64,000 nt of DNA from Kribbella voronezhensis. Lineage in GTDB: Bacteria; Actinomycetota; Actinomycetes; Propionibacteriales; Kribbellaceae. The stretch is from the NCBI RefSeq assembly GCF_004365175.1, contig NZ_SOCE01000001.1, positions 3,789,403 to 3,853,402 of the forward strand. Direction: 5' to 3'. Positions 59,319-64,000 of the stretch are shown here, one piece after another. The translations under genes were made by a program, and so were the position numbers. Below the pieces are notes generated by a model that saw nothing but the letters and a program-made list of their open reading frames with translations, had not been told where the DNA came from and did not search any database. The number at the start of each line of letters is the position of its first letter. The first letter of the stretch is position 1.

Positions 59319-59947
59319 TGCAACCCGTCCGCGCCGAGGATCCCGACGATCTTCGCCAGTGTCGGGGCCTGCCCGGGCTGCAGCTTGCTCACTCGCTCCA
59401 GCAGGTCGGGCGCGAGTTCGAAGGTCTCCGAGCGCACTGACGCCTCACCGAGGCTGAAGCCGTGGATGAAGTCGATCAACGTGTTCACGGCTTCGAAGAT
59501 CTGCCGCGGTGTCAGGCCGGCCCGATCGAGTGCGCGGTAGAACGGCTCGACCGTCACCACGACGACCTCCGACACGCCCGCGGCATCTGCCAGCACCTGC
59601 AACGCCAGATTCGGATGCGCTCGCAAGGCGTTCCGGTAGGCGTGGGCCGCGCCCGTCAGTTCGGTTCGCCAGTCGACTTCGTCGTCGGCGGCAGCGGAGT
59701 TACCCATGCCGGCGAAGACGAGTTCGACGAGGCCGGCGAAGACCGCGGCCTTGTTCGGGAGGTGGTGGTAGAGCGACATCGGGTTCACGCCGAGGGTGGT
59801 GGCGAGGCGGCGCATGGTCATCGCTTCGAGTCCTTCGGCGTCGACGATCCGCAGCGCGGCCTCGAGAATCGCCTGCCGGCTCAACCGCTCCTCGCCCGCC
59901 CGTGGCCGTCCCGACCGCCCGGCTCCCGGCTTGCCTGCATTAACCAT
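59243..59947 (-). CDS. TetR-family regulator (TetR_C_1 type)
   Basis: This 234-residue protein has an HTH 'LEAMTMRRLATTLGVNPMSLYHHLPNKAAVFAGLVE' at about residues 40-75 and a C-terminal domain of the type seen in tetracycline-type repressors. ATG 59947 is chosen because upstream codons run into the dyads. It is divergent from an SDR gene 50 bp away, with two matching operators between the start codons, so it should repress itself and the SDR gene. Confidence 0.85.
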   Translation of the reverse strand: MVNAGKPGAGRSGRPRAGEERLSRQAILEAALRIVDAEGLEAMTMRRLATTLGVNPMSLYHHLPNKAAVFAGLVELVFAGMGNSAAADDEVDWRTELTGAAHAYRNALRAHPNLALQVLADAAGVSEVVVVTVEPFYRALDRAGLTPRQIFEAVNTLIDFIHGFSLGEASVRSETFELAPDLLERVSKLQPGQAPTLAKIVGILGADGLHYEFDDGFETGLSLFADGIAARFGL

Positions 59948-59980
59948 ACGCCGTATGGTAGCCAAATCATACAGCGTATG
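59944..59980. promoter_or_regulatory. Two palindromic TetR operators
   Basis: CCATACG-C-CGTATGG (59944-59958) overlaps the TetR start codon. CATAC-AGC-GTATG (59968-59980) is a second copy 23 bp further. Both share CATAC...GTATG arms and lie before the SDR start at 59998. Confidence 0.78.
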
Positions 59981-59997
59981 GATCACCGGGAGGCGGG

Positions 59998-60909
59998 ATG
60001 AAGTCGTTGGCGGGGAAGGTGGCCCTGGTGGCGGGGGGCACGCGGGCGGCTGGGCGCGGGGTGGCGGTGCAGTTGGGCGCCGCGGGGGCGACGGTGTACG
60101 TGACCGGGCGGAGCACTCGGGCGGAGCGGTCCGAGATGGATCGGCCGGAAACGATCGAGGAGACGGCAGAGCTTGTCGACGCGGCCGGCGGGCGCGGCAT
60201 CGCCGTACGGGTTGATCACACGGATCCGGAGCAGGTTCGGGCACTGGTCGAGCGGATCGAGCAGGAGCAGGGTGAGCTGCACATCCTGGTGAACGACATC
60301 TGGGGTCAGACCGGAGAGCCCGACTGGGACAAAACGGTCTGGGAGTCGTCACTCGACAGCGGGCTGCGCCTGCTGCGGCTGGGCGTGGAGACGCACGCGA
60401 TCACCAGCCACTTCGCGTTGCCCTTGCTGCTCAAGACTCCGGGCGGACTGGTCGTCGAGATGACCGACGGCACCGACGAGTACAACGCGTCCAACTACCG
60501 CGTCTCGTTCTTCTACGACGTCGCGAAGGGCGCGGTGAGCCGGATGGCGTTCGCGCTGGCACACGAGGTCGGTCCGCGCGGCGCGACGGCCGTCCTGCTC
60601 ACGCCGGGCTGGCTGCGCTCGGAGGCGATGCTCGACGGCTTCGGCGTCACCGAGGAGAACTGGCGGGACGCGACGAAGAGCATCCCGCACTTCGCCATCT
60701 CGGAAAGCCCTTCGTACGTTGGACGTGCGGTCGCCGCCCTCGCCGCGGATCCCGACCTCCCGCGCTGGAACGGCAAGTCCACCTCCAGCGGCGAACTCGC
60801 GAAGCTCTACGGCTTCACCGACCTCGACGGCAGTCAGCCGGATGCCTGGCGCTACCTCGTCGAAGTAGAAGGCCGCGGCAAGCCGGCTGACACCACCGGC
60901 TACCGCTGA
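59998..60909 (+). CDS. SDR-family oxidoreductase
   Basis: This 303-residue short-chain dehydrogenase has a cofactor motif GGTRAAGRG (residues 14-22), acidic 'DHTDPEQ' and a Tyr-x3-Lys pair in 'FFYDVAKGAV'. The C-terminal extension of about 50 residues ('GKSTSSGELAKLYGFTDLDGSQPDAW') is common in atypical SDR proteins of actinomycetes. GGAGG is seven bases before ATG 59998. It is controlled by the divergent TetR, so its substrate or product may be the repressor's ligand. Confidence 0.85.
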   Translation: MKSLAGKVALVAGGTRAAGRGVAVQLGAAGATVYVTGRSTRAERSEMDRPETIEETAELVDAAGGRGIAVRVDHTDPEQVRALVERIEQEQGELHILVNDIWGQTGEPDWDKTVWESSLDSGLRLLRLGVETHAITSHFALPLLLKTPGGLVVEMTDGTDEYNASNYRVSFFYDVAKGAVSRMAFALAHEVGPRGATAVLLTPGWLRSEAMLDGFGVTEENWRDATKSIPHFAISESPSYVGRAVAALAADPDLPRWNGKSTSSGELAKLYGFTDLDGSQPDAWRYLVEVEGRGKPADTTGYR

Positions 60910-61703
60910 CCCAGCCGACAGTGCAGGTTGGACAGGTCCTGCGCACTCGCAGTACCGGTCAAAGCAGTGTGGGGATGGGCGGCGGCGAGGGGAAGGCCGG
61001 TCGCAGCGGCGAGGGCCAGTACGTCGCGACGGGAAGTGACGGCGACAGCTGGGTCGCGTTCGTAGACGTAGACGAGCTCCGGCCAGCGGGCCTGGGCGGG
61101 GTGGACCAGGACGTCTCCCCCGAGGATCGCCACGGCAGTGACCACGCACTGGTGACCGGGAGTATGTCCAGGAGTCAGTAGTAGTCGGAGGTCACCCAGA
61201 GCGCCGGAGCCCCGCATAGCGCGAAGCTGACCGGCCGCGGCGATCGGCTTCAGGTAGCGCTCGTACGCCGGCCCGTCGCCGAGGTGGTCCAGTTCGGCCT
61301 GCTGCACGACGTACGTCGCGTTCGCAAAGCGCGGTCGGCCGGACTCGGTGGTGTTCCAGCCTGCATGGTCCAGGTGAACGTGGGTCAGGATCACCGTGTC
61401 GATGTCGTCAGCACCCACCCCAGCCGCGGCGAGCAGCGTCGGCAGCCTTCCCGCAGTGCCAAGCCACTGGGCTGCATCACTGCCGGCGGGCCCGATTCCT
61501 GTGTCGACCAGGACCGCGCCGCGTTCCGAGGTCACCAGATAGCAGTGGAAGTGCAGTAGCCATCCACCGTCTGCGGCCACGTTCCCTGGGAGGTTCGCTG
61601 CCGTCCATTCCTGGTGTTCAGCAGACCACCCAGGCAGCGCCGTCTCCACGGGCTCCGGGAACACAGCAACGGCATCGCACAACACCGTGACGTCCATCCC
61701 CAC
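60900..61703 (-). CDS. MBL-fold metallohydrolase
   Basis: This 267-residue protein has the zinc motif THVHLDHAG (107-115), 'TPGHTPGHQC' with the next His and 'VHPAQARWPEL'. It resembles N-acyl-homoserine lactone lactonases and related MBL esterases, although the substrate is not shown. GTG 61703 or ATG 61697 is the start. It lies 19 bp after the LysE-type exporter gene on the same strand, so they may form one transcript. Its end overlaps the convergent SDR gene by 10 bases. Confidence 0.83.
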   Translation of the reverse strand: MGMDVTVLCDAVAVFPEPVETALPGWSAEHQEWTAANLPGNVAADGGWLLHFHCYLVTSERGAVLVDTGIGPAGSDAAQWLGTAGRLPTLLAAAGVGADDIDTVILTHVHLDHAGWNTTESGRPRFANATYVVQQAELDHLGDGPAYERYLKPIAAAGQLRAMRGSGALGDLRLLLTPGHTPGHQCVVTAVAILGGDVLVHPAQARWPELVYVYERDPAVAVTSRRDVLALAAATGLPLAAAHPHTALTGTASAQDLSNLHCRLGQR

Positions 61704-61722
61704 AGTGTGCTGCGGCAGCCGG

Positions 61723-62322
61723 TCAGGCGGGGATGACCATCCAGGTCGCGAGGGTCGCCATCACCAGTGCGATCCCGCCGTCCAGGAACTGCCAGGCGCG
61801 CGGCCGGGCGAAGATCGGCCCCAGCTTGCGAGCGAGAAACCCCAGCGCGAAGAACCATCCGAAGCTCGCGGCGACCGCACCGAGTCCGTAGAGCCACCGC
61901 CCGTCGGCACCGCGCTGGTTGGCCAGCGATCCGAGCAGTACGACGGTGTCGAGGTACACATGCGGATTGAGATACGTGAACCCCAGACAGGTCAGTACTA
62001 CGCTCCGCAGCGCCGCCGGCGCATGATCCGCGGGCCGCATCGCCTCCGGATGAAACGCCCGCCGGGCGGCGATCGCGGCGTAGGTGAAGAGAAAGGCGGC
62101 ACCGCCGTACTTCGCGATGTTCAGTGCGAGCGGGCTGCTCTCTATCAGGGCGCCGAGGCCGGCGATGCCACCGGAGATGAGCAACGCGTCCGAGAGTGCG
62201 CAGGTCAGCACCACCGGCAGGATGTGCTCGCGACGCAGCCCCTGCCGCAGTACGAAGGCGTTCTGCGCTCCGATCGCGACGATCAGGGAAAGTGATGTGG
62301 CAAAGCCTGCTAGCAGGGGCAT
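61723..62322 (-). CDS. LysE/ArgO-family amino-acid exporter
   Basis: This 199-residue protein has five or six helices and the LysE signature 'VAIGAQNAFVLRQGLRREHILPVV' in the first. It exports Lys or Arg and related basic amino acids when they build up. It is divergent from a LysG/ArgP-type regulator gene, the classical arrangement of lysE-lysG in Corynebacterium. Confidence 0.9.
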   Translation of the reverse strand: MPLLAGFATSLSLIVAIGAQNAFVLRQGLRREHILPVVLTCALSDALLISGGIAGLGALIESSPLALNIAKYGGAAFLFTYAAIAARRAFHPEAMRPADHAPAALRSVVLTCLGFTYLNPHVYLDTVVLLGSLANQRGADGRWLYGLGAVAASFGWFFALGFLARKLGPIFARPRAWQFLDGGIALVMATLATWMVIPA

Positions 62323-62394
62323 GCCTCGACGGTAGGTCTCTGCCGTCGAACAAACCAGCTAAAGATTCTTCAGCAGGATTAGCATTGCTTCATC

Positions 62395-63282
62395 ATGCAG
62401 ATCGACTCGGCACAGCTCGACACCTTCGCCGCCGTGATCGACGAGGGCAGCTTCGACGCGGCCGCCCGGCGGCTGCGGATCACTCCGTCCGCGGTGAGCC
62501 AGCGGATCAAGGCGCTGGAGAGCCGGCTCGGTCAGGTCTTGATCCAGCGGACGAAGCCGACCCGCAGTACGGAGGCGGGGGAGGCGTTGTTGCGGCTGGC
62601 CCGGCAGGTGGACCTCCTCGAGGTCGAGGCGATCGCCGCGGTCAAGGGCAAGGTGGAGGGACTCCGGCTGCCGGTCGCGGTGAACGCGGACTCGTTGAAC
62701 GGCTGGTTCCTGCCGGCCCTGCTCGACGTGCCGCCGGAGTTGGTGACGGCTTTCGACCTGCGCCAGGAGGACCAGGATCATTCCGCCGAGTTGCTCCGCA
62801 ACGGGACCGTCCTCGCGGCGGTGACGGCTGACCCGCGGCCGGTGCAGGGCTGTCGCGTCCGAGCGCTGGGGAAGATGCGGTACCTGTCGATCACCACGCC
62901 CGAGTTCGCCGAGCGCTGGCTGACCGGGCGCCCGCTTGCCGAGGCACTCGCAACCGCTCCGATGATGGCCTTCAACTCCAAGGACAAGTTGCAGGAACGG
63001 CTGATCCGCAAGGTGACCCGGCGCCGCCTCGATCCGCCGGTGCACTCGATCCCGGCATCGGGGCCGTTCGTGCGGGCGATCCGGCTCGGCCTCGGCTGGG
63101 GCATGATCGAGGAGGACGCCGTCGAGGCGGATCTGGCCTCCGGCCGCCTGGTAGAAGTTGCCCCCGGCAAGCATGTCGACGTACCGCTGTACTGGCAGCA
63201 CTGGAAGCTCGACTCCGCCGTTCTCGACGCACTCACCGCTGCCGTACTGCGGGCTGCCGCGGCGGGGCTGCGTAGTCCCTGA
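62395..63282 (+). CDS. lysG: LysG/ArgP-family LysR-type regulator
   Basis: This 295-residue regulator has the ArgP/LysG HTH ('LDTFAAVIDEGSFDAAARRLRITPSAVSQRIKALESRLGQ') and an effector domain. In Corynebacterium LysG activates lysE with Lys, Arg or His as co-inducer. Start ATG 62395 gives the family N-terminus, and the 72-bp spacer to lysE should contain its binding site. The 3' end overlaps the gene remnant on the other strand by 50 bases. Confidence 0.87.
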   Translation: MQIDSAQLDTFAAVIDEGSFDAAARRLRITPSAVSQRIKALESRLGQVLIQRTKPTRSTEAGEALLRLARQVDLLEVEAIAAVKGKVEGLRLPVAVNADSLNGWFLPALLDVPPELVTAFDLRQEDQDHSAELLRNGTVLAAVTADPRPVQGCRVRALGKMRYLSITTPEFAERWLTGRPLAEALATAPMMAFNSKDKLQERLIRKVTRRRLDPPVHSIPASGPFVRAIRLGLGWGMIEEDAVEADLASGRLVEVAPGKHVDVPLYWQHWKLDSAVLDALTAAVLRAAAAGLRSP

Positions 63283-63553
63283 GATCGACCTTGTTGCCGA
63301 CCTTCAGCGGCAGTTCCTCGATCACCTTGCGCCACGGCAGGTAGGGCAGCAGCCGGAAGTTCAGGTTCCGGAACGCCGCGAACCAGCGGCTCGCCGGGAT
63401 GAACCACTTCGCCCCGTCCGCTCCTTGCTTCTGGCAGGCCTCGACGAACTCGCGCATCACCGCGTCGTACTCGCCGAACGCCCGGACGTGGTCACCGTCG
63501 GCCGCGTGGAGTTCACCGGCCAGGACGTAAGCGCCGACCGTCGGCTCGGTCAT
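63233..63553 (-). pseudogene. Internally deleted FAD-dependent monooxygenase
   Basis: The 106 residues begin MTEPTV, as normal group A flavin monooxygenases do, and then jump to their C-terminal block: GAYVLAGELHAADGDHVRAF, then 'RNLNFRLLPYLPW' and 'DLRDY'. The FAD domain, catalytic core and substrate domain are missing, so about 280-300 codons were lost in frame. The ribosome site GAGGAG before ATG 63553 is intact. The last 15 residues read into the lysG gene from the other strand, so the 3' end is also altered. Non-functional as an oxygenase. Confidence 0.72.
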
Positions 63554-63599
63554 CTCGAACTCCTCACTCGTTGTCGGGTGAGCACGACTGTACGACAGT

Positions 63600-63617
63600 C
63601 TTAGACATTTGTACAAG
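63600..63617. promoter_or_regulatory. Imperfect dyad, possible TetR operator
   Basis: CTTAGACATTTGTACAAG (63600-63617) has six of eight arm positions matched. It lies between the divergent TetR gene and the monooxygenase remnant in AT-rich DNA. It may be a surviving operator of the original pair. Confidence 0.45.
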
Positions 63618-63651
63618 ACGTTTGTGTCAGACGACCGCTAGGCTGACGGGC

Positions 63652-64000
63652 ATGGGAAATCGCGAGGCTTTGATCGAGGGTGCCAAGACCTGCCTGATGG
63701 AGAAGGGCTACCACCGCACGACCGCCCGGGACATCGCGACCGCGGCCGGCGTCAGCCTCGCCGCCATCGGCTACCACTTCGGGTCGAAGGACGACCTGAT
63801 GAACGAGGCGATGCGGGCGGCCCTGGACGAGTGGGGCGCAGAAGTCGGTACGGCGATGGCTGCCGGGCTCGGCGCCGATGCGACCGCTCGCGAGCGCTTC
63901 GTCGAGACGTGGCGGCTGGCAGTGGGCACGCTGTCGACGCCCAGCACGCGGGCGTTGTGGGTCACCCAGTTCGAGGTACTCAGTGCAGGCGCGCCGGAAC
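63652..64000 (+). CDS. TetR-family regulator, truncated by the window end
   Basis: The first 116 codons are seen: the HTH 'TARDIATAAGVSLAAIGYHFGSKDDLM' (about residues 24-50) and the start of the ligand domain ('RERFVETWRLAVGTLSTPSTRALWV'). ATG 63652 is the plausible start. It is divergent from the flavin monooxygenase remnant and was most likely its repressor, now without its original target. Confidence 0.83.
   Translation, partial: MGNREALIEGAKTCLMEKGYHRTTARDIATAAGVSLAAIGYHFGSKDDLMNEAMRAALDEWGAEVGTAMAAGLGADATARERFVETWRLAVGTLSTPSTRALWVTQFEVLSAGAPE

Noticed and set aside
59243-60352. Long N-terminal extension of the TetR gene past 59947
   Set aside because: It would be Pro/Arg-rich, read through both operators and be antisense to the SDR gene; the HTH begins normally after ATG 59947.

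Overview
The window is high-GC DNA (about 70% by eye), with GTG and TTG starts, dense short operons, many TetR/MerR/LysR/WYL regulators, a PopR-like XRE regulator, DUF4913, DUF4865, DUF3152 and Streptomyces/Nocardioides-type protein sequences. This points to a soil actinomycete. Gene content and protein style suggest the Nocardioidaceae/Kribbellaceae, and Kribbella is my best guess, but that is inference from memory and not proven here. A chromosomal location not far from the replication origin is suggested by dnaB and by the DnaA-box-like sequences.

Layout. 1-2.7 kb: end of a chromosomal type IV secretion-like operon (VirB4-like ATPase end, VirD4-like coupling ATPase, DUF4913). 2.8-7.5 kb: TetR/YrdB pair, a highly charged orphan protein, a MerR/quinone-oxidoreductase pair and a MATE pump. 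7.5-11.1 kb: DnaA-box-rich leader and dnaB, whose product carries two inteins, a small Ala1 'WCT' (class 3) intein in the P-loop and a LAGLIDADG intein. 11.1-24.8 kb: regulator/target pairs (MerR, TetR-DUF2218, WYL-FAD oxidoreductase, TetR-hydrolases, LysR-MFS, AraC-DUF1772) plus a frameshifted hydrolase. 24.8-25.8 kb: a long non-coding leader with a predicted 16-codon ORF, a GTAGTTCG repeat tract and strong hairpins ahead of a small MerR-like gene. 25.8-33.8 kb: ABC-2 transporter, WYL regulator, a UbiA/2OG-oxygenase/PhyH operon, and a Vgb-type streptogramin lyase gene divergent from a TetR gene.

33.8-48.4 kb: LacI, LCP and DUF3152 (metzincin-like) genes, VOC proteins, a secreted DUF4091 glycoside hydrolase-like protein, epoxide hydrolase, a Tat-exported PHP metallohydrolase with a His-rich N-terminus, a minisatellite-bearing unknown gene and a HelD-type RNA polymerase-associated helicase. 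48.5-56.1 kb: an FMN reductase behind a near-perfect SoxR box, an LLM flavoprotein, an Lrp/PLP-enzyme pair rich in DnaA boxes, and a ClpP/PopR-like pair with the matching operator. 56.1-64 kb: an MFS gene with a damaged start, ATP-grasp, EamA, a TetR-SDR pair, MBL-fold, the classic lysE/lysG pair, an internally deleted FAD monooxygenase remnant and a TetR gene cut by the window end.

The dominant theme is many small, locally regulated stress, resistance and export units, each with a divergent regulator and usually a visible dyad operator between them. No rRNA, tRNA, CRISPR array, prophage or insertion sequence was seen; the only clear mobile elements are the inteins.
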